64,000 bases of DNA from Dyella amyloliquefaciens (GTDB lineage Bacteria; Pseudomonadota; Gammaproteobacteria; Xanthomonadales; Rhodanobacteraceae). The translations under genes were made by a program, and so were the position numbers. Position 1 is the stretch's first letter; every line of letters starts with the position of its first letter. The notes below the pieces were generated by a model that saw nothing but the letters and a program-made list of their open reading frames with translations, was not told the DNA's origin and did not search any database. Shown piece by piece: positions 28,224 to 39,995 of the stretch. Location of the stretch: positions 673,313 through 737,312 of the forward strand of contig NZ_SAYT01000002.1 in NCBI RefSeq assembly GCF_004296575.1, in the 5' to 3' direction.

Positions 28224-28565
28224 TCAGAGGCAGGAAACAGCCGCGTCGCGATAGGCGGAGTTGTATTCCTTCTTCATGTCCCTGGACTCGTACATCATCA
28301 CCAGTGCACCCGTGCCATCAGCCGTCACCTCGACCAGTTCGTGCGCGCCTTCCTTGTCGTTGGCGGACAACGTACCCGATTGATCCTTGTGCGATGCGCT
28401 CACTTCGGCCGTCTCGGCCCACTTGGCGCGCACGCATTCCAGATAGGTCGGGATGTCCTTGTTGGTGCGGCTGCTCATTTTTGCCGGCGTGTCATGGAGC
28501 CCATGGGTGCCGCCGCAGGCGGTCAGCAAGGCGCAGCAGGTGGCGATCGCAAGGAGTTGCTTCAT
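28224..28565 (-). CDS. small predicted lipoprotein, unknown function
   Basis: 113 residues. A lipobox LTAC (Cys17) follows a short hydrophobic signal, so it is probably lipid-anchored at the membrane. The mature part has no motif I recognise; two further cysteines (Cys44 and Cys112) could pair. It is flanked by prpE and a divergent MerR-type regulator gene 117 bases away. Confidence 0.7.
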   Translation of the reverse strand: MKQLLAIATCCALLTACGGTHGLHDTPAKMSSRTNKDIPTYLECVRAKWAETAEVSASHKDQSGTLSANDKEGAHELVEVTADGTGALVMMYESRDMKKEYNSAYRDAAVSCL

Positions 28566-28625
28566 TGGGATGTTCCAGTCGAGGATCGTCAGATTTAACC
28601 ATGAAGCGCCATGCTGTGGAGAGGC

Positions 28626-28656
28626 TTGACCCTCACGTCACGTGAGGGCCCACAGT
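28626..28656 (+). promoter_or_regulatory. MerR-type promoter with dyad in a long spacer
   Basis: TTGACC (28626-28631) as -35 and CACAGT (28651-28656) as a weak -10 are 19 bases apart. A perfect 9-bp dyad, CCCTCACGT c ACGTGAGGG (28630-28648), sits between and over them. A 19-base spacer carrying a dyad is diagnostic of MerR-family activator sites. Lies 26 bases before the regulator gene, so autoregulation is likely. Confidence 0.75.
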
Positions 28657-28681
28657 GCCCGGCACGCAACAAGGACATGCC

Positions 28682-29704
28682 ATGGAACTGACCGTCGGAG
28701 AACTCGCCCGTCGCAGCGGGCTCACCATCCGCACGCTGCACCACTACGACGCCATCGGCCTGCTGGCTCCCTCGCTGCGTTCCGCTGCCGGCTACCGGCT
28801 CTACGACCGGGCGAATATCGAACGCCTGCACCGTATCCAGGCCCTGCGCCAGCTGGGCCTGTCGCTGGCCGACATCGGAACCGCCCTGTCCGGGCCTCAG
28901 GCACCGCTGGCCGAGGTGATCGAGCGGCAGATCGCCCAGCTCGATCACGAGATCGTCAACGCCACCCGCCTGCGCGACCAGCTGGGACGCCTGCGTTCCC
29001 AGCTCGCCTCCGGACAGACTCCCGACCTTGCCGATTGGCTGGAGACCCTGGAAACCATGTCGCTCTACGAGAAATACTTCTCACCCGAGGAACTGAAGGC
29101 ATTGCCGCTGCATGCCGATCCGGACGTGCTGCCGCAATGGAGCGCGCTTGTGACCGCCGTGCAGTCTGCGATGGACCGCGGCGCAACCGTCGATGATGCA
29201 GACGTCCATCTGCTCGCCTTCAGCTGGATGGCGATGCTCGAACGCGGCACCGGCAACAACCCGGCGTTCCTGTTGCGCCTGCATGCGATCAACGAACAGG
29301 AGCCGCAGATGCGCGTGCGCAGTGGCATCACCCGGGAGCTGGAACGCTTCGTGGAACAGGCGGTGATCTCGGCACGCCTGGCCATCTTCGCGCGCTACCT
29401 GGACGAGCACGAGATGCAGCGCGTGCGCGCGAACTACGGTCACCAGATGTACGACTGGCCTGCACTGATCGTCGAACTGCGCACGGCCATGGCAGATAAC
29501 CGCCCGCCCGACGATCCGCACGTGCAGGCCCTGGCACAGCGCTGGATGACCTTGTTCCGCGCCTATGCCGGCGATGACCCCGCCACCCACGAACGCATCC
29601 GCGAGGCCTATGCCAGGGAACCGGACCTGCGCCGGGGTAGCGCGGTGGACGAAGCCTTCATGACCTATCTGCGCAAGGCATGGACCCACCAGCCGCCACG
29701 ATGA
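28682..29704 (+). CDS. MerR-family regulator with TipAS-like effector domain
   Basis: 340 residues. MerR helix-turn-helix and wing at the N-terminus (TVGELARRSGLTIRTLHHYD, residues 4-23; GYRLYDRANIERLHRI), a coiled-coil dimer helix (about 75-110), then a helical C-terminal half with two similar blocks (about 120-225 and 235-335) resembling the TipAS antibiotic-binding fold; one block contains YEKYFSPEELKAL. Such proteins activate their own promoters on binding drugs. Start at 28682 has AAGGA upstream. Adjacent genes give no clear target; the self-promoter dyad is the visible one. Confidence 0.88.
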   Translation: MELTVGELARRSGLTIRTLHHYDAIGLLAPSLRSAAGYRLYDRANIERLHRIQALRQLGLSLADIGTALSGPQAPLAEVIERQIAQLDHEIVNATRLRDQLGRLRSQLASGQTPDLADWLETLETMSLYEKYFSPEELKALPLHADPDVLPQWSALVTAVQSAMDRGATVDDADVHLLAFSWMAMLERGTGNNPAFLLRLHAINEQEPQMRVRSGITRELERFVEQAVISARLAIFARYLDEHEMQRVRANYGHQMYDWPALIVELRTAMADNRPPDDPHVQALAQRWMTLFRAYAGDDPATHERIREAYAREPDLRRGSAVDEAFMTYLRKAWTHQPPR

Positions 29705-29776
29705 GCGCCGGCGCCGCCCCCATCCATGACGACGTGCTAGGTTGGGGGCGCGCTTTCATTCATGCGAGGGGACAAC

Positions 29777-30250
29777 ATGCAGCACCGGAAAGGTTCACGG
29801 CTGGGCGGATGGATGCTGGCAGTGGCGCTGGCGATCGTCGCGCCCATGGCACGCAGCGCCACGGACGATGCCGCGCAGATCCGCCAGATCATGACCGACC
29901 AGCAGACCGCGTGGAACCGCGGCGACATCGACGCCTTCATGCAGCCCTACAAGGATGCGCCCGATACCACCTTCATCGGATCGAAGATCCGCAAGGGTTA
30001 TCGCCCCATCCTCGAAAACTACAAGAAGAACTACGCGTCGAAGGAACAGATGGGCACGCTTTCGTACTCGGACATCGAAGTCCGTTTGCTGCCCTGCGCC
30101 GACGGCCAGGCAAGCTATGCGATGGTCACCGGCCGCTTCCACCTCGATCGCAACGAACACGGCAGCGCGGCCAAGGATGATGGCGTGTATTCACTGCTGT
30201 GGGAGCGCACGCCCGCCGGCTGGAAAATCGTGCTCGACCACAGCAGCTGA
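29777..30250 (+). CDS. secreted SnoaL/NTF2-like (DUF4440-type) protein
   Basis: 157 residues: signal peptide to about residue 28 (PMARSATDD), then a cystatin-like NTF2 fold. DDAAQIRQIMTDQQTAWNRGDIDAFMQPY is the typical first helix and GWKIVLDHSS the closing strand of YybH/SgcJ-like proteins. No catalytic residues are conserved enough to assign a reaction. Start at 29777 is preferred for the GAGGGGACAAC just upstream. Single-gene unit ending at a bidirectional terminator. Confidence 0.8.
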   Translation: MQHRKGSRLGGWMLAVALAIVAPMARSATDDAAQIRQIMTDQQTAWNRGDIDAFMQPYKDAPDTTFIGSKIRKGYRPILENYKKNYASKEQMGTLSYSDIEVRLLPCADGQASYAMVTGRFHLDRNEHGSAAKDDGVYSLLWERTPAGWKIVLDHSS

Positions 30251-30292
30251 ACCTGCCGCCTCGCCGTTCACGATGCACTGACGATCACAAAG

Positions 30293-30320
30293 AAAAAGGG
30301 CGGCCGAGGCCGCCCTTTTT
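30293..30320. terminator. bidirectional intrinsic terminator between the NTF2-like gene and mdh
   Basis: 13-bp stem AAAAAGGGCGGCC / GGCCGCCCTTTTT with a tiny GA centre; T-runs on both strands, between two convergent genes. Confidence 0.93.
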
Positions 30321-30339
30321 CGTACCGGCGTAAGCCAGC

Positions 30340-31326
30340 TTACTTCTTGGCGAACAGGTGCTCGACGCCGGCGCGCTCTTCGCGCAGTTCCTTGTTGGTG
30401 GCGTCCATGCGGGCGCGCGAGAAATCATTGATTTCCAGGCCCTGCACGATGGCGTACTTGCCGTCCTTCACGGTCACCGGGTAGCCGTAGATCACGCCCG
30501 GCTCGATGCCGTACGAACCGTCCGACGGGATACCCATCGAAGCCCAGTCACCTTCCGCGGTGCCCTGCGCCCAGGTGCGCATGTGGTCGACGGCGGCCGA
30601 AGCAGCCGACGCGGCCGAGGAAGCGCCACGAGCCTTGATGATGGCCGCGCCGCGCTGCTGCACGGTCGGGATGAAATCGCTCTCGTACCAGCTCTGGTCG
30701 ACCAGCGACAGCGCCGGCTTGCCACCCACGGTGGCGTGGTGCAGGTCCGGGTACTGGGTGGAGCTGTGGTTGCCCCAGATGGTCATCTTCTTGATGTCGG
30801 TGTTGTGCTTGCCGGTCTTCTCGGCCAGCTGCGACAGCGCGCGGTTGTGGTCCAGGCGGACCATCGCGGTGAAGCACTTCGGATCCAGGTCGGGGGCGTT
30901 CTGCTGGGCGATCAGCGCATTGGTGTTGGCCGGATTGCCGACCACCAGCACGCGCACGTCACGCTTGGCGTGATCGTTCAGCGCCTTGCCCTGCGGGCCG
31001 AAGATGGCGCCGTTGGCTTCGAGCAGATCCTTGCGCTCCATGCCCGGGCCGCGCGGACGCGCGCCGACCAGCAGTGCGTAGTCGACATCCTTGAAGGCGA
31101 CGTTGAGGTCGTCGGTGGCGACCACGCCAGCCAGCGTCGGGAACGCGCAATCGTTGAGTTCCATCACCACGCCCTGCAGCGCGGGCAGCGCCGGGGTGAT
31201 TTCCAGCAGGTGCAGGATCACCGGCTGGTCCGGACCCAGCATGTCGCCCGCGGCGATGCGGAACAGCAGGGCGTAACCGATCTGGCCGGCAGCGCCGGTA
31301 ACGGCAACACGAACAGGGGCTTTCAT
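30340..31326 (-). CDS. mdh: malate dehydrogenase
   Basis: Interconverts malate and oxaloacetate with NAD in the TCA cycle. 328 residues, matching the cytosolic-type MDH common in Xanthomonadales. NAD-binding [15 protein letters not shown] at the N-terminus, [17 protein letters not shown] (substrate arginines), [13 protein letters not shown], and the catalytic Asp/His pair in VRLDHNR and [12 protein letters not shown]. Start at 31326 has GGAG 8 bases upstream. Supplies oxaloacetate also used by PrpC. Confidence 0.97.
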   Translation of the reverse strand: MKAPVRVAVTGAAGQIGYALLFRIAAGDMLGPDQPVILHLLEITPALPALQGVVMELNDCAFPTLAGVVATDDLNVAFKDVDYALLVGARPRGPGMERKDLLEANGAIFGPQGKALNDHAKRDVRVLVVGNPANTNALIAQQNAPDLDPKCFTAMVRLDHNRALSQLAEKTGKHNTDIKKMTIWGNHSSTQYPDLHHATVGGKPALSLVDQSWYESDFIPTVQQRGAAIIKARGASSAASAASAAVDHMRTWAQGTAEGDWASMGIPSDGSYGIEPGVIYGYPVTVKDGKYAIVQGLEINDFSRARMDATNKELREERAGVEHLFAKK

Positions 31327-31401
31327 CGGGGAAACTCCTTCAACTTGGCTAGGACTTACAAAAGACAAGGCCCACGTCACGCGACGCGGGCCCCAAGACC
31401 A

Positions 31402-32601
31402 TCAGGTCAGTTCTGCGAAGAACGCCTGGATGCGTTCCAGCCCGGGCTGCAATTGTGCGGTCGGGCAGGTATAGGAAATGCGCATGGCGCGCTCTTCACC
31501 GAAAGCCGAGCCCGGCACGCAGGCCACGCCCTTGGCTTCGAGCAGTGCGGCGCAAAGCTCGACGTCGTTGTTGATGCGCACGCCGTTGTGGCTCTTGCCG
31601 AAGGCCACGGAAATATCGGGGAACGCGTAGAACGCGCCCTGCGGATACGGACACACCACGCCGGGGATCGCGCGCAGCGCATTCACCACCACGTCGCGCT
31701 TGCCCGCGAACTCCTTGCACTTCGCTTCAGGCACGTCCTGCGGGCCGGCGAATGCAGCCACCGCCGCGGCGGTGATCACTTCCGGCACGCTGGTGATGTG
31801 GTTGGAGTTGAGCGTGGTGATGGCCTTCGCCACGTTCTCGGGGCCCGCGATCAGGCCCACGCGCCAACCCGGCATGCCATAGGTCTTGGACACCGAGTCG
31901 ACGAAGATCAGGCGATCCTTCAGCTCCGGCTTCACGTGCACGAAGTTGTGGTAGCCGATGCCGTCGAACACCATCGAGTTGTAGATGTCGTCGGTGATGA
32001 TCCAGGTGTCCGGATACTTCGCCAGCACCTCGGCCAGCGCGGCGATTTCGTTACGCGTGTAGACCATGCCCGTCGGATTGGACGGGTTGTTGAACAGGAA
32101 CACCTTGGGCTTGCGCGCCAGCGCGGCATCGAGCTGTGCGGGCGTGAGCTTGTAGTTCTGCTCCGGGCCGCAATGCAGGATGTTGGCCTTGGCGCCGAGG
32201 ATGTCGGCGATGTCGCGGTAGGTGGTCCAGAACGGCGCGGCGAAGGCGATTTCGTCGCCCTCGTTCAGCAGCGCCTCGCCCAGGTTGTACAACACGTGCT
32301 TGGCGCCGATGCCGATCGAAAGGTTCGTGCGGCCGTAACCGGTGAAGCCGAGCTTTTCGATGTGCACCAGGAACGCGTCGAGCAACGCATCGGCACCGCG
32401 GTTGCTGCCGTACTGACCGGAGTCGTGCTGGAGCGCTTCGCGTGCGGCGGCATACACATGCTCGCCAGGAAGGAAGTTCGGAACGCCGATGGAGAAGCTG
32501 ATGATGTCGCGACCGGCAGCCTTGAGCTGCTTGGCCTTTTCGGCGATGACCATGATCGCGCTGGGCTTGGCGCGACCGACACGCTGGGCGAGCTGGGGCA
32601 T
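31402..32601 (-). CDS. class I PLP aminotransferase, aspartate aminotransferase type
   Basis: 399 residues. PLP-binding lysine in VDSVSKTYGMPGWRVG, the N-terminal ISFSIGVPNF, NNPSNPTGMVYT and the carboxylate-binding Arg in MRISYTCPT are all present, as in subgroup Ib aspartate aminotransferases. Interconverts aspartate and oxaloacetate with 2-oxoglutarate/glutamate; some members also take aromatic amino acids or prephenate, so specificity is not certain. Start at 32601 with AGAGGAAG upstream. Lies just upstream of mdh in the same direction (75 bases), linking two oxaloacetate enzymes. Confidence 0.9.
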   Translation of the reverse strand: MPQLAQRVGRAKPSAIMVIAEKAKQLKAAGRDIISFSIGVPNFLPGEHVYAAAREALQHDSGQYGSNRGADALLDAFLVHIEKLGFTGYGRTNLSIGIGAKHVLYNLGEALLNEGDEIAFAAPFWTTYRDIADILGAKANILHCGPEQNYKLTPAQLDAALARKPKVFLFNNPSNPTGMVYTRNEIAALAEVLAKYPDTWIITDDIYNSMVFDGIGYHNFVHVKPELKDRLIFVDSVSKTYGMPGWRVGLIAGPENVAKAITTLNSNHITSVPEVITAAAVAAFAGPQDVPEAKCKEFAGKRDVVVNALRAIPGVVCPYPQGAFYAFPDISVAFGKSHNGVRINNDVELCAALLEAKGVACVPGSAFGEERAMRISYTCPTAQLQPGLERIQAFFAELT

Positions 32602-33003
32602 GACTTCCTCTTGATGGGGGACGAAGACAGCAAACTTGGCGATTTTAGCATGTGGCGGCGCGTCATCCCCCGTCCGATAGTCGGGGGTTGCCCCCTTCAG
32701 AAATGGCAGATGGGCCGCCATGCCCGCGCCCATCGAGGGGCCTGTGATACCGCGACCAAGCGCGAAGTCTTTGAAAGCAAAGGCGCCATACCCGACTCGC
32801 GCCCGTTATGGACGACCGCAGAAGCATGCCCTCGGGGACCTGCGGGCAGGCTCACGTGCACACCACCTCGCCCGGGCGCATGATGCGCTAGCCGCTGGAG
32901 AGCTGGCCGGAACGAGTGCGGACACGGCGGCAGCGGGACCACGGAGGCGTCCCGGCAGGACCGCTCAGGAACCCTTACGAACGCTCACCAAGGACATACG
33001 AAT
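32602..33003. other. 400-bp divergent intergenic region, no gene seen
   Basis: Lies between the aminotransferase start and the GlsB-type gene start. No convincing coding frame: the open frames have no ribosome site and translate to Arg/Pro-rich strings. Presumably holds both divergent promoters; none stands out. Confidence 0.5.
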
Positions 33004-33261
33004 ATGCACTGGCTATGGGTGATCATTGTCGGTCTGGTCGTAGGTGTGATTGCCAAGGCGCTGACCCCTGGCAAGGAGGCGATGGGCTTCATCATCACCG
33101 CCATCCTCGGTATCGCCGGTTCTTTCATTTCCACCTACCTCGGCGAAAAGCTGGGTTGGTGGGGCGAGACCGGTTTCGTGCATTTCCTCGGATCGATCGG
33201 CGGCGCGGTGGTACTGCTGGTCATCTACCACGCGTTGTTCCGGCGAAACGTCACTTCGTGA
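33004..33261 (+). CDS. GlsB/YeaQ/YmgE-family small stress membrane protein
   Basis: 85 residues, three transmembrane segments. The family pattern WVIIVGLVVGVIAKALTPG, then GFIITAILGIAGSFIGxYLG-like GFIITAILGIAGSFISTYLG and GSIGGAVVLLVIYHALFRR, is clear. Transglycosylase-associated family name is historic; actual function is unknown, with stress induction known in relatives. AAGGA lies upstream of the ATG. Confidence 0.92.
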   Translation: MHWLWVIIVGLVVGVIAKALTPGKEAMGFIITAILGIAGSFISTYLGEKLGWWGETGFVHFLGSIGGAVVLLVIYHALFRRNVTS

Positions 33262-33315
33262 CACGCCCGTCCCCGGCGGTGCCTTGCGCACCGTCGGGGC
33301 CATGAACCTTCCCCG

Positions 33316-33744
33316 TCAGGCGGCGCTGCCGCCAAACAGCTTGCCCGCCAGCGAGGCGAGTGAACCCAGGTCGAAACCACCCTGCCCCTGCGCCGGTACC
33401 TGGCCGTCAGGCGTGAGGTGATCGACCGCATGCGGCAACACCTGCGAGAGCTGGCCCAGCAACTGGTTCTGGTCAACGCCCAGCTTGCCCGCCGCCTCCT
33501 GCACCAGGGGACCCAGCCCGCCATTCTGCAGCGCCTGGCCCAACTGGTCGCCGGACACCGGCTGGTTGGCGCCGGTGCCTACCCACGACTGCGCGGCATC
33601 GCCCAGCCCATGCTGCTGCAGCATGGCCACCAGGCCCTGGATACCGCCCGCCTTTTCTATCAATTGGCCCGCGATCGAAACGAGCGAAGAGCCACCGGCC
33701 TGGCCGCCCTGGGCACCGCCGAGCAGATCGTTGAGGAATGACAT
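33316..33744 (-). CDS. YidB-family (DUF937) protein
   Basis: 142 residues, Gly/Gln/Leu-rich, cytoplasmic. Pattern FLNDLLGGAQGG...GLVAMLQQHGLGDAAQSWVGTGANQPVS...LGQLSQVLPHAVDHLTPDG is that of YidB relatives. Function is unknown in the family. AAGGAGA lies 8 bases before the ATG at 33744; an in-frame GTG at 33750 is less likely. Convergent with the GlsB-type gene. Confidence 0.9.
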   Translation of the reverse strand: MSFLNDLLGGAQGGQAGGSSLVSIAGQLIEKAGGIQGLVAMLQQHGLGDAAQSWVGTGANQPVSGDQLGQALQNGGLGPLVQEAAGKLGVDQNQLLGQLSQVLPHAVDHLTPDGQVPAQGQGGFDLGSLASLAGKLFGGSAA

Positions 33745-33842
33745 GACCACATCTCCTTGGGAATGGGATGACGCACATCGGATGCTGCGTGGAGCCCTTC
33801 GATTCTAGGCCGCTGCTTCCCGCATCTCCATGACAGCGGGCG

Positions 33843-33884
33843 TGAAAAAAGCCGCCATTCTCGCGAACGGCGGCTTCTTCACGT
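33843..33884 (-). terminator. intrinsic terminator of the cyclophilin gene
   Basis: Minus strand: stem GAAGCCGCC / GGCGGCTTTTTTC around a 12-base loop, about 18 bases after the stop at 33902. Confidence 0.9.
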
Positions 33885-33901
33885 TACGCAGACGAATGCG
33901 C

Positions 33902-34408
33902 TCAGCGCTGGTCGAGCACCGCGTTCCATTCATTCACGCGATCGGCGTGCGCAGCCAGCAGTGCATCGACATCACCTTCCACGGTGACCTTCTCGATGGC
34001 ATCGCCCTGGCGGATGGCGTCGACCACGGCCTGGTCTTCCGCACTCACCACTTCGCCGAAGACGCTGTGCTTGCCGTCCAGCCACGGCGTCGCGCCATGG
34101 GTGATGAAGAACTGGCTGCCATTGGTGCGCGGACCGGCATTGGCCATCGACAGCACGCCCGGCTTGTCATGGCGCAGCGAGGCGTCGAACTCGTCCTCGA
34201 AGCGATAGCCCGGGCCGCCACGGCCGCTGCCTTCCGGGCAGCCACCCTGGACCATGAAATCGGCGATCACGCGATGGAACGACAGGCCATCGTAGTAACC
34301 GCGACGAGCCAGGTTGACGAAGCTGGCCACCGTCACCGGGGTCTTGTCATCGTGCAGGCGCAGATGAATGGGGCCGCGGTTGGTGGTCATGGTGACGTTG
34401 ATGGTCAT
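33902..34408 (-). CDS. ppiB: peptidyl-prolyl cis-trans isomerase, cyclophilin type
   Basis: Catalyses proline isomerisation during protein folding; cytoplasmic, as there is no signal peptide. 168 residues with the cyclophilin core: [21 protein letters not shown] (catalytic Arg), [28 protein letters not shown] and [11 protein letters not shown]. Start at 34408 with AAGGAATTCAG upstream. Stands alone between terminator and a divergent-free gap. Confidence 0.93.
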   Translation of the reverse strand: MTINVTMTTNRGPIHLRLHDDKTPVTVASFVNLARRGYYDGLSFHRVIADFMVQGGCPEGSGRGGPGYRFEDEFDASLRHDKPGVLSMANAGPRTNGSQFFITHGATPWLDGKHSVFGEVVSAEDQAVVDAIRQGDAIEKVTVEGDVDALLAAHADRVNEWNAVLDQR

Positions 34409-34524
34409 CTGAATTCCTTGGTTCACAAAGGCAGCGCGCAAGCCTGGGGCGCCCTGCGGGGCCGCAAGGATACCCCAGGCAAGGTCACGCGCAGGTCTCC
34501 ATGGGAAAAAGGCCAGGAGTGCGC

Positions 34525-36390
34525 CTACTTGGGCCCGAGCGTCCAGGCCGCAGGCATGCCCAACGCGGCCATGGTCAACTCGCCACTGCCCCGCGGTTGC
34601 GGCGTCGGCGCCGGCACCACGGCCGGCCATGGCGCGCCGTCGTAGAGGTGCGCCCACAGGCGGTCCAGTGCCGCGTAGCCGTAAGGCAACAGGGGAACGT
34701 GCTTGTCACCGAAGCCGGGGAGTGCGAGGAACGCATCGAAATGCTGCGCATAGGGCACCTTCCAATACAAAGGATGCCCGCCCTTGCTGCGCAGCCAGTC
34801 CACGTAGGGCTCGGACGTGAACGCAGGAGGCAGCAGCCCGTCGGCCGCGCCATGCACCACCCACACGGGCAGGCTTGCACGCGAAGGCTTCACCACCGTG
34901 GCGGCGACACCATCGCGCAACGCCTGCGTGCTCGTATCGGTGTCCTCCCACAAGGCGCGCAGGCAGCGGGCTCCCGGCAAGGTGGCATCCGCCGAATGAT
35001 CGGTGCCGCCGAACAATCCCACGCCATTGCCCGGCGGAATACCGGAAGCGTCGGCCCACCAGCTGGCCCTGATCGCAGGATCGGCCGTGCCCGGCGCACC
35101 CTTCGCCCCGACGGCCGCGTAATGGAATCCGCAAGGCATGTCATCCGGGCCTCGACGCATATAAGCCGAGGCATAGGCGGCCGTCACCGCGCGCCACAGG
35201 TCGAACGTGGTGGTCGACGCGGCCGTGGCCATCACTTCGTCGGTCCAGCCTGCTGCGCGCAAATGCTCATACGCCTGGGCCGCCTGAGCGGCGACACGCG
35301 TACCACTGACCTGACCGTGCTCGTGCAACTGATGGCAGCGCTGTGCCCAGGCCGGCGGCACCTCGCCTGTCGCGGTGCGCGCAAGCGGCGTGTCGTCGAA
35401 ACGCGCATCGGATAGCGCGCACGGCAACCAGATGGAAGCCTCGGTCGCGTAGTCGAACAAGGCACGTCCCTGCTCCGGCACCCGCACGTTGGGTTCGAGC
35501 GCCACCACGCCCGCGAACATCCGTTCGTCATCCAGCCCGGCTGCCTGCAGCACCGCGCCGCCACCGTTGGAAAGGCCGGTGGCGATGATGCGCGTGTTCT
35601 GCGCCGTGAAAGGCGCCTGGTCGGGAAAAGCGCGATCCAGCATCGCCAGGCCGAATCGCGCGGCCTGCAACACGTGGCGCCCCCAGTCGGCCTCGGGGTT
35701 GTCGCCAGAGTGGGCATGCTTCACGGCAAGGCGGTCATGGCGCATGCCGGATGCGGGCTCGAACTCCAGTTGCGTGCTACCACGCCTGGCACGGCCACCA
35801 TCGAGCGCGACACCCGTGTCATCGGTGGGGTCGAAATAACCCGCGCCGGTACCTTTGTCCGTATAGGCCACGGCGCAACCGCGCGGCAGGCCCCAGGCCC
35901 CGGCCAATGCAATGGCGCCGTACACACCACGCGACCCGGATGACGCGGTGACCACCAGGCAGCGGCGCGAACGGTCGAAACCGTCCGGCACCTGCAGCAG
36001 CACGCGATGCGGCGACTGTGCGTTCGGAATCCAGGCGAAGGCCTGGTACTCCCGGCCCGGGACATTCGGGACGGCGCCATAAACGCTGCCGTACCCACCC
36101 AGCGGGCCAAGGTCCGCAATGCCCTTCCAACTGGCCTGGATCGCCCTGCGCCGCAGTTCGGCGGCGGTCGGCTTCAGCGGCTGCGCCATGGGCGCGGGCT
36201 CGCCGGCCAGGCCCGGCAGGCCGAGGCCGGCACTGAGCAGGTCATCGTCGCCACGGTGATCGGTAATCCGCACGTCGCCGCGGACGAAATCAGGGGCGTG
36301 CATGCCGGGTTCCTTGGTGACGGGCGCGACGGCGCACGACGCCAACATTGGCGCGAGCAGCAGTATCCATTGAGAAAGGCGCAGGGTCAT
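34525..36390 (-). CDS. D-(-)-3-hydroxybutyrate oligomer hydrolase-like lipoprotein
   Basis: 621 residues. Lipobox at LASC (Cys19) suggests a lipid-anchored extracytoplasmic protein. The alpha/beta-hydrolase nucleophile elbow is GLSNGGG (Ser around residue 278), inside [18 protein letters not shown], with a candidate acid in [13 protein letters not shown] and a late His ([14 protein letters not shown]). This layout is that of the 3HBOH family that splits oligomers from polyhydroxybutyrate breakdown. Substrate preference is inferred from family resemblance. Monocistronic by position. Confidence 0.82.
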   Translation of the reverse strand: MTLRLSQWILLLAPMLASCAVAPVTKEPGMHAPDFVRGDVRITDHRGDDDLLSAGLGLPGLAGEPAPMAQPLKPTAAELRRRAIQASWKGIADLGPLGGYGSVYGAVPNVPGREYQAFAWIPNAQSPHRVLLQVPDGFDRSRRCLVVTASSGSRGVYGAIALAGAWGLPRGCAVAYTDKGTGAGYFDPTDDTGVALDGGRARRGSTQLEFEPASGMRHDRLAVKHAHSGDNPEADWGRHVLQAARFGLAMLDRAFPDQAPFTAQNTRIIATGLSNGGGAVLQAAGLDDERMFAGVVALEPNVRVPEQGRALFDYATEASIWLPCALSDARFDDTPLARTATGEVPPAWAQRCHQLHEHGQVSGTRVAAQAAQAYEHLRAAGWTDEVMATAASTTTFDLWRAVTAAYASAYMRRGPDDMPCGFHYAAVGAKGAPGTADPAIRASWWADASGIPPGNGVGLFGGTDHSADATLPGARCLRALWEDTDTSTQALRDGVAATVVKPSRASLPVWVVHGAADGLLPPAFTSEPYVDWLRSKGGHPLYWKVPYAQHFDAFLALPGFGDKHVPLLPYGYAALDRLWAHLYDGAPWPAVVPAPTPQPRGSGELTMAALGMPAAWTLGPK

Positions 36391-36707
36391 GCGTCCACCT
36401 GTGAAAGTGGCGTGCCCCTGCGGCCGCGGCGAACTTCAGCACAGGGCGGGTCGGCGCCGGGTGATGATGGGCAGCCACGCGGCCTCCCCGGGGGTGGGTC
36501 GCATCCGACTATGCGACGGGAAGCTGCCGGACGGGGCCGGCGAAACCGGGCCTCGTCGCCTTTTTGGGGTGTGCCCCACCAGGGAAAAGGCAGATTCTCA
36601 CACTCAGAGGCGACTCTTCAGACAAGTTGTCACATAACCCCGTATAATTCCGGAGTTATCCCTACTGAAACTTCACGCGACGGCCCCCGGCCGCCCGAGC
36701 CCATCTC
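36391..36707. other. 317-bp intergenic region with the typA promoter
   Basis: Holds a perfect TATAAT at 36643-36648, about 60 bases before typA, without a well-spaced -35. ATAAC (36634) and GTTAT (36655) flank the -10 as loose inverted arms. A 7-bp inverted repeat GTCGCAT / ATGCGAC lies at 36498-36517. No gene seen. Confidence 0.55.
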
Positions 36708-38558
<1,851 letters not shown>

Positions 38559-38573
38559 TCGTTCCAGCAAGCC

Positions 38574-38605
38574 AAAAAGAGCCGCCGCAAGGCGGCTCTT
38601 TTTTT
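38574..38605 (+). terminator. intrinsic terminator of typA
   Basis: Stem AAAAAGAGCCGCC / GGCGGCTCTTTTT with loop GCAA and a T7 tail, 15 bases after the typA stop. Confidence 0.95.
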
Positions 38606-38669
38606 GAGTCCTGTCACCCATCTCCGCTAAGGTGGCACGGCTTCCCTGCCCTCACGCGCAGCGCCATCC

Positions 38670-39995
38670 ATGCGACTGAAGACCGTCCTGCCCACGATCT
38701 CGCTGCTGCTCGCCTCGTTCGCCGTGCACGCGGACGACGATCGGCTGTTCATACCCCAATGGCTGGGCGCGCAGTACACCTTTGTCGACCAGCACCAGTA
38801 CTCGCTGCATTCGCCCTACCAGGGTGAGCTGAGCCTGCGTCCGCAGGGCGACACCGAGCGCTCGCACACCTTCGGCGCCTACTTCGGCGTGAACCTGCCG
38901 CTGCACCTGCAGTTCTACTTCGACGTGGAGATGTTCAAGGGTGAAGGCGTGTCCAACGCCACCGGTCTGGGCGGCCTCACCAACGGCGACGTGATCCGCG
39001 CCGGCAGCGCAGGCCTGCCCAAGAAGCCCTACGTCGCCCGCCGCTACCTGCGCTGGGCGCTGCCCTTGGGCGATGAGACCGACGATGTCGAACGCGGCCA
39101 GGACCAGTTGCCGGGCAAGGAGGCCACGCGCCGCGTCGAGGTGAAGATCGGCAAGATGGCCGCGAGCGACGACTTCGACAAGAACCGCTACGCGAACGGT
39201 ACGCGCACGCAGTTCATGAACTGGTCGCTGTTCAACAACACCGCGTGGGACTTCGCCGCCGATACCCGCGGCTACACCGACGGCATCATGCTCGCCTGGA
39301 TCAACCCGACCTGGGCGCTGCGCTACGGCATCTACCGCATGCCCTACCACGCCAACGGGCAGGAACTGGTTTCGTCGCTCGGCGACTCCAACGGCCAGCA
39401 GGTTGAACTGACCTTGCAGCCGCATGCCGACGGCTTCGTCGTGCGCCTGATGGCGTTCCGCAACGACGCGCACATGGGTGACTATCGCGAAGCGATCGCC
39501 ACGGCCATGGCCACCGGGATGCGTCCCGACATCGCCGCTGACGACATACGCGGCCGTCACAAGTACGGCTTCGGTGCCAATGGTGAACTGCCGTTGGCCG
39601 ACCAGGGCGAAACCGGCGTGTTCATACGTGCCGGCTGGAACGACGGGCGCACCGAATCCTTCGCCTTCACCGAGGTGGATCGCACGCTGAGCGGCGGCTT
39701 CCAGTTGTCAGGCGCGCACTGGGGACGCTCGCAGGATCACTTTGCCGTCGCCGTGGCGATCGATGGCCTGTCATCCGCCCATCGCGACTATCTCGCGCTC
39801 GGCGGCAGCGGCTTCGTGCTCGGCGACGGCGCGCTGAACTACGCTCGCGAGCAGATCGTGGAGGCGTACTACAACTTCGTGCCGTTCAAGCACCTCACGT
39901 TGAGTCCCGACTTCCAGTACATCCGCAACCCGGGCTACAACCACGATCGCGGCCCAGCGCGTTTCGCAGGTTTACGAGCCCACCTCGAACTGTAG
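38670..39995 (+). CDS. OprB-type carbohydrate-selective porin
   Basis: 441 residues: signal peptide (to FAVHA, about 21), then a beta-barrel with the OprB signatures LGAQYTFVDQHQYSLHSPYQ at the start, NNTAWDFAADTRGY, RYGIYRMP, FIRAGWNDGRTESFAFTEVD and a late YNFVPFKHLTLSPDFQYI. It ends with an aromatic-poor HLEL rather than a classic terminal Phe. Lets sugars across the outer membrane. The TAG stop (39993-39995) lies inside the first REP copy of the array that follows. Confidence 0.9.
   Translation: MRLKTVLPTISLLLASFAVHADDDRLFIPQWLGAQYTFVDQHQYSLHSPYQGELSLRPQGDTERSHTFGAYFGVNLPLHLQFYFDVEMFKGEGVSNATGLGGLTNGDVIRAGSAGLPKKPYVARRYLRWALPLGDETDDVERGQDQLPGKEATRRVEVKIGKMAASDDFDKNRYANGTRTQFMNWSLFNNTAWDFAADTRGYTDGIMLAWINPTWALRYGIYRMPYHANGQELVSSLGDSNGQQVELTLQPHADGFVVRLMAFRNDAHMGDYREAIATAMATGMRPDIAADDIRGRHKYGFGANGELPLADQGETGVFIRAGWNDGRTESFAFTEVDRTLSGGFQLSGAHWGRSQDHFAVAVAIDGLSSAHRDYLALGGSGFVLGDGALNYAREQIVEAYYNFVPFKHLTLSPDFQYIRNPGYNHDRGPARFAGLRAHLEL

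Noticed and set aside
30358-32883. 841-codon plus-strand frame across mdh and the aminotransferase
   Set aside because: Antisense to two recognised enzymes with intact motifs; no ribosome site or recognisable protein pattern.
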